Source: Planctomycetota bacterium (GTDB taxonomy: Bacteria > Planctomycetota > Phycisphaerae > WQYP01). From it: DNA of 49,512 nt. Within the stretch, counting starts at the first letter, position 1. Each line of letters begins with the position of its first letter. Below are positions 26,834-35,619 of the stretch, in pieces. The stretch spans positions 1-49,512 of the forward strand of contig JAJZNX010000088.1 of the NCBI GenBank assembly GCA_021852275.1, in the 5' to 3' direction. The notes beneath the pieces were generated by a model. It did not search any database. It had not been told where the DNA came from and was given only the letters and a program-made list of their open reading frames with translations. The position numbers and the translations under genes were made by a program.

Positions 26834-28285
26834 ATGGCGGATATGGACGATCGCCCCAGATTATCGGTGGTACAGGTGCTGTCACGCTGGAAACGGCTGG
26901 ATGAACCGCCGGCGGCACCGGGTCATGCTGATACCTTCTGGACGCAGATGAATCCGCGTGATCGGGCGTTTGCATTTGATTTGCTGCAGGGGGTGATCCG
27001 TTGGCGCGGCTTGCTGGATTGCGTTATCGCGGCCAACTTAAGCCGGCCCATGGCCGGTCTGGATTCCGCGGTACGGGCCATTTTGGAAGTGGGAGTTTAT
27101 CAATTGTTGCTGCACGGGGGCGTGGCAGATTATGCCGCCGTTGATTCGAGTGTGGAAATGGCCGCGGCGGTCGGGCTGCCGCGGGCCGGGGCGCTGGTCA
27201 ACGCGGTGCTGCGCGGGATCACACGGATGAATGTGCGGGTGCAGCGATCCAGCCTGCTGTCAAAGGACAGCTTTCCTCTGGATATGGAGCGGCGCATGGT
27301 TTTTGACCGGGCGATGTTTCCGGATCCGCATCTGAATCGCATAGGTCATCTGGCGGTTGTTACCAGTCATCCACTTTCGTTGGTGGATATGCTGGAAAAG
27401 ACGGTGGGATCCAGGCAGTGCCAGGCCATTTTAATCGGCAACAATGCCCGCCCCGTTATTACTTTGCGCGCGGATGACTCGCGGTTTGTCCCGCCGCCCA
27501 TGGCTGGGTTGATTCGGCATGAATCGCCGGGCTTCTTCATTGCCGCGGAAGGTTGGAACGATCAAATAGATGCCTTAGTGGCCGCAGGTCTGCTTTCGCC
27601 GCAGGATCCTACCGCCGCTGAAGCAGTTCGGGCGATGGTCGCAGCCCTGGAAAGCCGGCGAGCAACGTTGCCCAGCCAACTCAAAATTTTGGATTTGTGC
27701 GCCGGTATGGGCACCAAAACTTTGCAGATGGCCCGGGGGTTGCCTGGTGCCCGCGTGGTGGCGTGCGACGTTGTGCCGGCCAAGCTCACCGCACTGCAAC
27801 AACGTATGGAACAAGCCGGCGTGCAGACGGTCCAGATACAAGGTGCCGACGAGATGGTTAGCCGGACGGGTGGGTCGTGCTTTGACGGTGTTTTGGTGGA
27901 TGTTCCGTGTTCCAACACGGGAGTGATGGCCCGGCGCGCACAGGCGCGGTGGCGCTGGCCATCGCTGCAACACGCTGATCTGGCAAACCGGCAACACGAA
28001 CTTCTGGAAACAGGCGCGAAGCTGGTGGCTTGCGGTGGCGTGCTGGTGTATTCCACATGCAGTATTAACCCCGGAGAAAACGAGCGCATTGTGTCGCGTT
28101 TTATGGCTTCACAGCCGTCATGGAAAAGTTGGACCATCGAACAACAAAAAAGCATTCTTCCGCGGGTAGTTGCCAACCCGGCTGGGCGCTGCGATGGTGG
28201 TTTTGTATGCGTACTAAGCTGGCAGCGTCGGGATCAGCGCAGCGGATCGGCAGTACTTCCGCCATCGGTTCCCGAAACTCGATGA
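26834..28285 (+). CDS. rsmB: RsmB/NOL1-NOP2-type rRNA (cytosine-C5) methyltransferase
   Basis: A 483-residue protein with an N-terminal NusB-like RNA-binding domain (about 10-135; RDRAFAFDLLQGVIRW, ILEVGVYQLL, VNAVLRGI) and a C-terminal SAM-dependent methyltransferase (about 170-460). Motif I is LDLCAGMGTKT (287-295 region), motif IV DVPCS with Cys359, and motif VI STCS with the catalytic Cys409 followed by INPGENERI. Two such cysteines are diagnostic of m5C RNA methyltransferases. E. coli RsmB modifies C967 of 16S rRNA; the same target is inferred. The gene is only 18 bp after nuoG and likely shares its transcript. No strong ribosome binding site is seen before the ATG, which suggests coupling to nuoG translation. 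It converges on the PqiA-like gene, 2 bp away. Confidence 0.9.
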   Translation: MADMDDRPRLSVVQVLSRWKRLDEPPAAPGHADTFWTQMNPRDRAFAFDLLQGVIRWRGLLDCVIAANLSRPMAGLDSAVRAILEVGVYQLLLHGGVADYAAVDSSVEMAAAVGLPRAGALVNAVLRGITRMNVRVQRSSLLSKDSFPLDMERRMVFDRAMFPDPHLNRIGHLAVVTSHPLSLVDMLEKTVGSRQCQAILIGNNARPVITLRADDSRFVPPPMAGLIRHESPGFFIAAEGWNDQIDALVAAGLLSPQDPTAAEAVRAMVAALESRRATLPSQLKILDLCAGMGTKTLQMARGLPGARVVACDVVPAKLTALQQRMEQAGVQTVQIQGADEMVSRTGGSCFDGVLVDVPCSNTGVMARRAQARWRWPSLQHADLANRQHELLETGAKLVACGGVLVYSTCSINPGENERIVSRFMASQPSWKSWTIEQQKSILPRVVANPAGRCDGGFVCVLSWQRRDQRSGSAVLPPSVPETR

Positions 28286-28287
28286 AT

Positions 28288-28794
28288 TTATTTTTTCTGG
28301 CGTCGGGCGAGCTTTTGAAGGTACATGGTCAGCAAAAGTGACAAAATAATGGCCGTGGCGAAAAAGTAGATGCCGATCCTGGGTGAAGCCTGCAAGGCAC
28401 CGCCCGATTTGGCAATTACCACGATAATGGCCACCACGAATACATCCATCATGGACCAGCGGCCGAGAAACTCCAGCCATTTTAGTGCTTTTAGACGTTG
28501 CTCCTGGGTAAAATGGCCGCACCATAGCGCCAGCAGTATTACCAGTTTCGCAAACGGAAATAGTATTGAAAAGGTGAAAAGAATTGACCCCAGGCCAAAA
28601 TGACCGCTGCGGAACAAACCGATGGTCCCTGACCAGAGTGAATAGCTGCTTTTCCAGAAGACAAACTTTTTAACAGCCAGTACTGGCAGACATTGTGCGG
28701 TTATCAGCAGGCCCAGAACAGCGCACAGATAAGCCGGAATATCCCATCGATTGGGATAATATTGCCAAAGTGATTTTCTGCTTTTTTGCGGCAC
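28288..28794 (-). CDS. Paraquat-inducible protein A (PqiA)-like membrane protein
   Basis: A 168-residue protein with four predicted membrane helices (about 20-41, 68-91, 113-131, 139-161). The pattern CLPVL...SILFTFSILFPFAK...LGRWSMMDVFVVAI...GIYFF is the signature of single-domain PqiA proteins. In E. coli PqiA works with the MCE protein PqiB in lipid transport between membranes. Here no MCE-domain partner is adjacent, and the usual N-terminal zinc-ribbon cysteines are absent. It is the last gene of a minus-strand run after the DUF167 gene (150-bp gap, no gene seen). Confidence 0.85.
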   Translation of the reverse strand: MPQKSRKSLWQYYPNRWDIPAYLCAVLGLLITAQCLPVLAVKKFVFWKSSYSLWSGTIGLFRSGHFGLGSILFTFSILFPFAKLVILLALWCGHFTQEQRLKALKWLEFLGRWSMMDVFVVAIIVVIAKSGGALQASPRIGIYFFATAIILSLLLTMYLQKLARRQKK

Positions 28795-28944
28795 ATTGAA
28801 ATTCCGTTTTACACACTCCGCAGGCGGCCGTTAAGGGCTAGGCCGTGGCCTCCATGATACGTTATCTTCGGAATGCTATCGAGTACATGCTTCAGTGGCT
28901 AAAATACCGTGGTAATGTATGTGCCGGGGCTTGGGGAGCGTGCG

Positions 28945-29253
28945 CTATTGCGGCACCGGAGGCGGGGCCAGGGAACCTGGTATTCTTCCGGGGTGGATAA
29001 TTTGCACAATTTTTTGCGGGGAAAACGCACCGCAGAGCAAATGTACGGCGGATGGGGACACCTCGAATTCGTCGGCGAGAAATTTCAATAATCGTGCGGT
29101 AGCCCGACCTTTTTCCGCTGCCGCGGGTACGTGAACCACAATACGCCCACCAAGTACCTTGCCCCAGGCGGCGACTTTGGCCCCTGCATGAACCTTAAGC
29201 TGCAGGATCAGGGTGTTACCATCCCAGCGATAATAAGTGTTTAACGCCTGCAT
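28945..29253 (-). CDS. DUF167 / YggU-family protein
   Basis: A 102-residue small protein whose core reads LQLKVHAGAKVAAW, then RIVVHVPAAAEKGRATARLLKFLADEF and a C-terminal QKIVQI strand. This matches the YggU family (KV.PGAK ... V.APP..GKAN..L..FLA). The family folds as a compact alpha/beta domain, has no settled biochemical function, and is often encoded near YggT or cell-division genes, which is not the case here. GAGG ten bases upstream and family length support the ATG at 29253; the frame is open to 29433, but the extension has no family counterpart. Confidence 0.8.
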   Translation of the reverse strand: MQALNTYYRWDGNTLILQLKVHAGAKVAAWGKVLGGRIVVHVPAAAEKGRATARLLKFLADEFEVSPSAVHLLCGAFSPQKIVQIIHPGRIPGSLAPPPVPQ

Positions 29254-29386
29254 AAATATGCGTCCTCGTTGGCGGTACCTGGCGATGGCCCAATACATGC
29301 CTGTTGGCCGTTCCAGTAAGATGGAATGTACAGGGTTGACCGGAGCTGTCAAATCAGCGGCTGTCAGGTTGTAAAAAGGGCGAAGG

Positions 29387-31786
29387 TCAGGAATATACCA
29401 GTTCGTAATAAACGGCGTGCGTGGCAGCCCCATCCAATACCAGATGTCGACCTGTTATGGGCAGCGTTTTGCCGGTACGTTGGCCGGCATCGTTGAGTAC
29501 GTAAACGGTCGGTGTGCCGGGGCGTTTGAGGGTTAAATTCACCTGAACCGGTTCCATGCGCATGGGCGGTTGTCCCGCATTCATCAGATATCCCCGTGCC
29601 ATCTTCATGCCGGTGTTGTACACCCGGGCGATGGTGGTGATCAATATGCGGTGGCTGGCAGCGATGGTGCCATGGCGTGCTAACGCGGTAACATAAATTG
29701 AGGCAAAACGCGTCCCGGATGTGATGACGACATTTTTCAGATTGATTTTGCGGCCGGCGGCAAAGCCCACCACGGCCTGTGTGCCTGGGGTGTTAATCGT
29801 GATAAAACCGCTGGTTGGCAGGGTACCGGCATGCCAGGCCAGTTGGCCGGTGGAACTGCACAACATGCCATCCTTACGATAAGCCTGGAGAGAGACAGTG
29901 GGAGTTGGTTTGTATTTTTTTGTAAACGTAACAACACAACGTCCCACGGCCAGAGCGGCTGCCGGAACTTTGTTGGTGGTGAATGATTTGACATCGCCGT
30001 GTTGTGTGGTGGTGTCCGTGAAACCCAGACGGGCATGGAAAAGGTCCTTAACGCAGACGTAACGGGGCAGGAGCAAGCGCGATTCCTGGACGTCGCCGCG
30101 CAGTACCTGGCGGGCCACCGCCGGAAAAATACCCAGAATTTGCGGAATGTTGACTTGCCATTGGCTCTGGCCAACAGAGGAATCAAATCCGGCGCGTCCG
30201 GACACGGCAAAAATCTGCGAGGAATCCCAGCCATTGAGGCCCATGCCGTAAGCCCCGATGATGGCCGGTCCTTCCACACCGAACTGATTGGGAAAAACGC
30301 TGCTCCATTCAGAAAGCATGAAGGGACGGTTTTGGACCTGTTCCATGCCGGAACTCAAAATGGCGTCCCCCGGAGACACCAACATGGAGCCTCTGCCGGT
30401 AAAGTAATTGTGGCGGTCGATGATGTTGCCGCAGGTTGCGTCCGAATTGAGGTTGAGATAATTAGAATATCCGGAACCAGCCTGCCAGTTGGAAGTAACA
30501 ATTAAACCCTTGTAACCGGTGCCACGGATGGCTTTAACATACCGATGGTAAAAGGCATTCTGTCGGTGGTAGAGGAACCGCAGCGTGTCCAGCAGCCGAG
30601 CCTTAAATGGACTTTTTGTCAGTTGTTGCGGGGAAACTTCCCACAAATTGGCGTCCGGATAAATGATGCCGCGGCTCCAGCTTTCCCCGCCGAAGCCGTC
30701 GCCGGCCATGGCGTTGATACCGCGCGGACCCCAGGCGGCCAGAAGTGCTTTCTTGCTGCCGTAACGTTTCTTAAGCCAGCGGAAAAACTCCTGCCCTGCC
30801 AGCTTTTTGATGGCCGGATATTGATGCAAAGCGCCCGCGGTGGTCCAGAAAAAAATGTCATTTTCGTTGACCAATTCCACACAGAAGATGGCGGGATCAT
30901 CGGCATTGAGACCGCCGGTATAGGAATTCCGGTGATTCAAAAAATTGACTTCCTGCTCGATTTGCAGCTTTTGCAGTGCCGGCGAAAACCACAAAGGGCC
31001 TTCCCCGGTTTCGCGCCAGCCCGCCCCATCCGCAGGCCACTCCTTGGCATACGGAATCCTGGCCGCGTCCTGCGGCCCCAGACGCACCGCACCGAAATTG
31101 GCGGAAAGCTCACAGTAGATACCGTGCAACCGGAGCTGGTTGATGAAGCTGTCCAGCCGACTCAATTGCAGCGGATTAAAACGCACAAAGCTCTGCTTGG
31201 AGCAGATTCCCGCCCATCCAGGTCCATCCGCAAATTTGTGCAGTCGCACCAAATTAATGCCGTAGCTCGCATAAAAACGGGCCCGGGCTGATCCGATGCC
31301 CACGCCCCAGCGCTTATACCAGGCCTTTTTGACGCCCCAGCTTCGGGGAGGCGCGCACTGGCTGTAGGCGGTGTTCACACCCCAGAGCTTGATGGGCCGA
31401 CCGTGATACATCAGGCGGGAACCAACCTGTTTAATCCACCCAAATTTGCCCGCCGGCGTGCCCAGCCAGTTTTTCATGCTGATAACGCTGGGCGTATGCG
31501 GTAAACGTTGGGCATTCCACGCAAACCATTGGCTCCAATGGGCCGGAGGCGGTACACTGGCCTTACCCGGATAAAAGGTGAATGCCGTCGGTAACGTCAG
31601 CGTCGCTACCACACGTCGTGTTGCGCCGGCCGCAATATGTTTGGTGGCAAGCTGCAGCCGGAAGTCCACGGCGGTTACGCACGAAATGGGTGGATTCACA
31701 CTCAGAGGGTACATCCGCCCCGCGGCATTGTGAAAATCAATCTTTGCGCAGATGGGGCTGTTCTCACTGGAACAAGCCCATATCAA
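29387..31786 (-). CDS. GH-A clan (cellulase-like) glycoside hydrolase, probably 5'-truncated
   Basis: A 799-residue TIM-barrel glycosidase. The barrel spans about residues 125-500; the acid/base Glu308 is in VELVNEND and the probable nucleophile Glu493 in MLSEWSS, both after beta strands as in clan GH-A. Beta-rich C-terminal domains follow. The substrate is unknown; a plant or algal polysaccharide is plausible. Two oddities stand out. The only upstream start is TTG at 31786, immediately after an in-frame TGA, and there is no signal peptide. The first ~100 residues look like the tail of an accessory beta domain, ending in TLTLPTAFTFYPG. I therefore suspect loss of the true N-terminus, next to the palindromic DNA at 31844-32018. 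ATGs near the barrel start could be used instead. Confidence 0.75.
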   Translation of the reverse strand: MIWACSSENSPICAKIDFHNAAGRMYPLSVNPPISCVTAVDFRLQLATKHIAAGATRRVVATLTLPTAFTFYPGKASVPPPAHWSQWFAWNAQRLPHTPSVISMKNWLGTPAGKFGWIKQVGSRLMYHGRPIKLWGVNTAYSQCAPPRSWGVKKAWYKRWGVGIGSARARFYASYGINLVRLHKFADGPGWAGICSKQSFVRFNPLQLSRLDSFINQLRLHGIYCELSANFGAVRLGPQDAARIPYAKEWPADGAGWRETGEGPLWFSPALQKLQIEQEVNFLNHRNSYTGGLNADDPAIFCVELVNENDIFFWTTAGALHQYPAIKKLAGQEFFRWLKKRYGSKKALLAAWGPRGINAMAGDGFGGESWSRGIIYPDANLWEVSPQQLTKSPFKARLLDTLRFLYHRQNAFYHRYVKAIRGTGYKGLIVTSNWQAGSGYSNYLNLNSDATCGNIIDRHNYFTGRGSMLVSPGDAILSSGMEQVQNRPFMLSEWSSVFPNQFGVEGPAIIGAYGMGLNGWDSSQIFAVSGRAGFDSSVGQSQWQVNIPQILGIFPAVARQVLRGDVQESRLLLPRYVCVKDLFHARLGFTDTTTQHGDVKSFTTNKVPAAALAVGRCVVTFTKKYKPTPTVSLQAYRKDGMLCSSTGQLAWHAGTLPTSGFITINTPGTQAVVGFAAGRKINLKNVVITSGTRFASIYVTALARHGTIAASHRILITTIARVYNTGMKMARGYLMNAGQPPMRMEPVQVNLTLKRPGTPTVYVLNDAGQRTGKTLPITGRHLVLDGAATHAVYYELVYS

Positions 31787-31843
31787 AGTGTGTCAATCCA
31801 TGAAGATGGTCCAATGACTGGAAAGCCGGATGCGGGAAATCCG

Positions 31844-31861
31844 TCCCGATGGCCATCGGGA
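31844..31861. repeat. 18-bp perfect palindrome
   Basis: TCCCGATGG directly followed by its reverse complement CCATCGGGA, with no spacer. It lies in the 234-bp gap between metH and the truncated-looking glycoside hydrolase. A spacer-free palindrome could be a dimeric protein site or part of a structured repeat unit together with the two hairpins that follow. Confidence 0.6.
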
Positions 31862-31875
31862 TTTGGCGGGAGGGG

Positions 31876-31896
31876 AGGACGCCGGTTCGGCGTCCT
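31876..31896. repeat. 8-bp stem-loop AGGACGCC/GGCGTCCT
   Basis: Arms AGGACGCC (31876-31883) and GGCGTCCT (31889-31896) with a five-base loop. On the plus strand TTCCT follows, on the minus strand CCCCTCCC; neither is a proper T-tract, so it is not called as an intrinsic terminator. It is the second of three palindromic units downstream of metH. Confidence 0.6.
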
Positions 31897-31920
31897 TTCC
31901 TACCCCGATCGCTTCAATGG

Positions 31921-32018
31921 CCTGATGGAATAGCCGGGCCGGGCAGGATATTCGTCCCCAAAATGAGGTCTTCCATCGAAGTTCGGAATGGGAATGACAT
32001 CCTGCCCTGGTCATCAGG
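31921..32018 (-). repeat. Long two-tier hairpin directly downstream of metH
   Basis: Outer arms CCTGATG (31921-31927) and CATCAGG (32012-32018) enclose inner arms GGGCAGGAT (31941-31949) and ATCCTGCCC (31999-32007), so about 98 bases fold into a nested stem. The outer arm ends two bases from the metH stop. It may stabilise or terminate metH mRNA, or be part of a mobile palindromic repeat. The internal string CCCATTCCGAAC resembles 5S rRNA loop C, but the rest does not fold as 5S. Confidence 0.55.
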
Positions 32019-32020
32019 AG

Positions 32021-35000
32021 TCAGTCCACATTAAAGTAGCGGGCGTCGGGATGATGAACAATCAGGGCGGAAGTGGATTGTTCGGGTTGAATCATCCAGC
32101 TTTCGGAGAGTGTGCATCCTATGCGTGACGGTTCCAGCAGGGCAAAGAGTTTTTCCTCATCCTGCAAATCCGGGCACGCCGGATAGCCGAAGCTGTAACG
32201 GCAACCCTGAAAATGGCAGGCGAAAAGATCCCGCATGGTGGGGCCGTCTCGTCCGGCAATGCTCCATTCCTGACGCACCCGTTTGTGCCACATTTCGGCC
32301 AGTGCTTCGGCAATCTGTACACCGATACCGTGCATGTACAGATACTCGGTGAAATCCCCCTGCTCGAAAAGTTGCTTTTCATAGGGGGTAATCTGCGGTC
32401 CGGCGGTAACACACTGCATGGCCACCACATCCATTTGTCCAGAATCGACCGGATGGAAAAAATCGGCCAGACACCAGCGTTTTTTGGCCGGTTGACGCGG
32501 AAAGTGAAACCTCAATCGCTCGGTCTTTTGATCCTGCGCATAAATAATCAGATCATTTTTATCGCTTTGGGCGTAGAAATAGCCGTACACCACCTGCGGC
32601 GACAGCAGTTTCAGGTCGCGGCATTTGTTCTTGATACGTGTGAAAATCGGTTGAACCGTCTCCTGCGTCCATCTGCGAAATTCATCACGTGACATGGTGC
32701 CGCTTTTAAATTGCCATTGCCCGCGAAACAGTGCTACCTCGTCGATGTAGGGATAAATCGTATCCAGCGGAATATCCGTGACCACACGACTGCCGTAAAA
32801 TGGCAAAGCGGGGACGGGGTTGTCATGACGGATGTCCGACTTGGCGTATTGCGTTCGGGCGGGTTGGGCCGCAACTGTTGTTGACGGTACAGCCGAGACT
32901 GCGGGTTTGCCGGTGGGGGGGGCGCAGCGCGCTGCCGCCAACTCCTGGCTTTCACCGGTGGCCATGAGAATTTCCTGTGTGCGGCCCGTACACAGGTAAT
33001 CCATCACCTTCAGGCCTTCAAAAGCGTCTTTGCCATAAAAGAGTGGGCCTTTGTAGATCTTGCGCAAATCGGATTCAACATATTTGCGGGTCAGGGCGGC
33101 ACCGCCGAGAATCACGGGTATTGTCAGACCCAGCCGATTAAGTTCCATCAGATCTTCGCGCATCACCAGAGTAGATTTTACCAGCAGGCCGGAGAGGCCA
33201 ATGGCGTGAGCTTCGTGCTTTTTAGCCGCGTCAATGACATTGGCGATCGGCTGCTTGATACCGAGGTTAAAGACGCTGTAGCCGTTGTTGGACAAAATAA
33301 TATCTACGAGGTTCTTGCCGATGTCATGTACATCTCCCTTGACCGTGGCCAGCACCATGCGGCCACGGGTTTGGCCCTGGATTTTCGGCAGATGCGGCTC
33401 CAGATAAGCCACGGCGGCTTTCATCACTTCTGCACTTTGCAACACAAATGGCAACTGCATCTGGCCGCTGCCGAAAAGCTCGCCGACGGTCTTCATACCC
33501 TCCAGCAGATGATCATTGATGACCGCCAGTGGGGCATACTTTTGCAGAGCTTCATCCAGATGCGGGTGCAGATTTTGCCGGTCGCCGTCGATGATATGTC
33601 TTCGCAACTGTTGTTCCAGCGGCAACTTTTCCACGGTTTCGGTGGCCCGGGCCGGGGTGCCAAGGGCACTTAACAACCCCAGCGGGCTGTAGCCATCACG
33701 AGGTCGATCATAAATTAAGTCCAAGGCCCACTGATAGTGTTCCGGATCAATTTTATTGTGCGGCAGAATTTTTCCGAAATGTACAATCGCGGAGGTCAGG
33801 CCGGCCTTGACACATTCATCAAAAAACGCACTGTTGATCACCAGCCGGGCATAAGGCTTTAGTCCAAAGGACACGTTGGAAAGCCCCAGAGTGGTGTGAC
33901 AGTTGGGGAATTCATGGGAAATGCGCCGTATGGCTTCTATAGTTTCCAGAGCCAGCTTCCGCACTTCCTCCTGGCCGGTAACAATGGGAAAAATCAGCGG
34001 ATCAAAATAAATGTCCGTTTCCGGGATGCCGTATTTTTTTACCAGCAGCTCGTAGAGCCGGCGGGCGATGGCCAATTTTCGGTCGGCGGTTTTGCCCATC
34101 GCTTCGATTTTGTCTTCATCGATGGTTCCGGCCACAATTGCAGCACCGTAGCGGCGCAGCAGCCGGCACATGGCCGCGAGTTTCTCTTCGCCATCTTCCA
34201 GATTGATGGAGTTGATAATGCACTTGCCCGGTGCAACCTGGAGGCCCGCTTCAATCACATCCAGTTGCGTGGAGTCTATCATCAAGGGAGAGGCCACCTC
34301 TTTGACAAAACGCCGCACTACTTCGTGCATATCCGGAGCGCCTGCCCGGCCCACGTAATCTACGCACACATCCACGGCGTGCGATCCTTCTTTCACCTGC
34401 TCGCGGCCCATGGACACCAGGCCGTCCCAGTCACCGGCCAGCAGCAACTCTCTGAATTTTTTGGATCCGTTGGTATTGGTGCGTTCGCCGATGATAAGGA
34501 TGGAATTGTCCTGGCGGGCCGGTACAGCGGAATAAAGAGAGGATATCTGGGCTGTTTTGGCGCTGGGTTGGCGACGAAAGGCGGCGCGTGGCAGGGGGGT
34601 AAGATCGGCAACGGCAGCGGCCACGCGGCGAATATGTGCAGGAGTTGTACCGCAACAGCCACCGACAATATTCACGCCGAATTTCGTTACAAATTCGACG
34701 TGGGCTGCGGCCAATTCATCCGGCCCGAGCGGAAAATGTGTGCGGCCTTCGCTTAACACAGGCAAGCCGGCATTGGGCTGCACCGAGATAAAACGGGTGC
34801 AATTTCGACTAAGCGTTTCCACGTGCGGTCGCATCAATTCCGGACCGGTGGCGCAGTTCATTCCCAACACGTCAATGGGCAGTGCTTCAAGCGCGGCAAT
34901 TGCCGCTTCCATTTCCGTGCCCAGCAGCATGGTCCCCACGGTCTCCATGGTGACCTGCAGCATAACCGGAATGCGTTTGCGCATTTCGCGCATGGCATCA

Positions 35001-35602
35001 AATGCCGCGATGACGGCTACTTTGGCCTGCAACAGGTCAAAGCATGTTTCAATTAAAATGGCATCCACTCCGCCTTCCAGCAGGCCGCGGATCTGTTCCA
35101 GGTAGGAATCATGCATGATGGCAAAAGTGGTATTGCCCAGGGTAATGGCTTTCGTGCCCGGTCCCACGGAACCTGCCACGAAACGGGGCTTATCCGCAGT
35201 GGTATATTTTTGAGCGACTCGGCGGGCGAGACGCGCGGCGGCGACATTGATTTCATGGCAGCGTTCCGCCAGATCGAATTCCGCCAGTACAATTTTACTG
35301 GCCCCAAAGGTATCGGTTTCCACGGTGTCGGATCCGGCCGCATAGTAACTGGCATGAATTTGTTCAATGATGTCGGGGCGGCTTAGCACCAGCACTTCAG
35401 GGCAGTTTTCCAGATTCCAGAAATCCGCCAGAGTGAGGTTCGCTTCAAAAATCTGCGTGCCCAATCCGCCATCAAATACCATCACTCGTCGGGCCAGAAT
35501 ATCGAGAAATGGATGCTCTACCATGGGGCGGTCATAAACCGCGTCAAACGCCAGAGCGCGGTCAGCTTGGGGCGTTAATGAATGCGTATTGATTTCTGGC
35601 AT
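32021..35602 (-). CDS. metH: Cobalamin-dependent methionine synthase
   Basis: Transfers the methyl group of methyltetrahydrofolate to homocysteine through bound cobalamin. The 1,193 residues contain every module: homocysteine domain (~30-340; zinc ligands Cys250 in GMNCATG and Cys316/Cys317 in GGCCGTT), pterin domain (~365-640; GERTNTNGSKKF), B12 domain with lower ligand His759 in DVHDIG, and a C-terminal AdoMet reactivation domain (~930-1193; RYSFGYPACPD). A Pro/Ala-rich linker near residues 890-925 separates the last two and contains a C8 homopolymer (32915-32922). The start ATG at 35602 lacks a strong ribosome binding site; ATG at 35524 is an alternative. It is the third gene of manA-rluB-metH (17-bp gap to rluB), facing the SahR-like regulator and ahcY. 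Confidence 0.97.
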   Translation of the reverse strand: MPEINTHSLTPQADRALAFDAVYDRPMVEHPFLDILARRVMVFDGGLGTQIFEANLTLADFWNLENCPEVLVLSRPDIIEQIHASYYAAGSDTVETDTFGASKIVLAEFDLAERCHEINVAAARLARRVAQKYTTADKPRFVAGSVGPGTKAITLGNTTFAIMHDSYLEQIRGLLEGGVDAILIETCFDLLQAKVAVIAAFDAMREMRKRIPVMLQVTMETVGTMLLGTEMEAAIAALEALPIDVLGMNCATGPELMRPHVETLSRNCTRFISVQPNAGLPVLSEGRTHFPLGPDELAAAHVEFVTKFGVNIVGGCCGTTPAHIRRVAAAVADLTPLPRAAFRRQPSAKTAQISSLYSAVPARQDNSILIIGERTNTNGSKKFRELLLAGDWDGLVSMGREQVKEGSHAVDVCVDYVGRAGAPDMHEVVRRFVKEVASPLMIDSTQLDVIEAGLQVAPGKCIINSINLEDGEEKLAAMCRLLRRYGAAIVAGTIDEDKIEAMGKTADRKLAIARRLYELLVKKYGIPETDIYFDPLIFPIVTGQEEVRKLALETIEAIRRISHEFPNCHTTLGLSNVSFGLKPYARLVINSAFFDECVKAGLTSAIVHFGKILPHNKIDPEHYQWALDLIYDRPRDGYSPLGLLSALGTPARATETVEKLPLEQQLRRHIIDGDRQNLHPHLDEALQKYAPLAVINDHLLEGMKTVGELFGSGQMQLPFVLQSAEVMKAAVAYLEPHLPKIQGQTRGRMVLATVKGDVHDIGKNLVDIILSNNGYSVFNLGIKQPIANVIDAAKKHEAHAIGLSGLLVKSTLVMREDLMELNRLGLTIPVILGGAALTRKYVESDLRKIYKGPLFYGKDAFEGLKVMDYLCTGRTQEILMATGESQELAAARCAPPTGKPAVSAVPSTTVAAQPARTQYAKSDIRHDNPVPALPFYGSRVVTDIPLDTIYPYIDEVALFRGQWQFKSGTMSRDEFRRWTQETVQPIFTRIKNKCRDLKLLSPQVVYGYFYAQSDKNDLIIYAQDQKTERLRFHFPRQPAKKRWCLADFFHPVDSGQMDVVAMQCVTAGPQITPYEKQLFEQGDFTEYLYMHGIGVQIAEALAEMWHKRVRQEWSIAGRDGPTMRDLFACHFQGCRYSFGYPACPDLQDEEKLFALLEPSRIGCTLSESWMIQPEQSTSALIVHHPDARYFNVD

Positions 35603-35619
35603 CAGATAAGGCTGCCTGT

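Noticed and set aside
31876-31896. Intrinsic terminator for metH or the hydrolase
   Set aside because: The stem is good, but neither strand has a T-tract after it, so only the palindrome is reported.
31921-32018. Possible 5S rRNA on the minus strand (internal CCCATTCCGAAC resembles loop C, with pairing ends)
   Set aside because: The inner arms are 49 bases apart instead of about 36, only about 13 bases separate inner and outer 3' arms so helices IV and V cannot form, and no 16S/23S is near.
33896-34756. 286-codon open frame on the plus strand
   Set aside because: Antisense to the metH folate/homocysteine domains; no recognisable domain or ribosome binding site.
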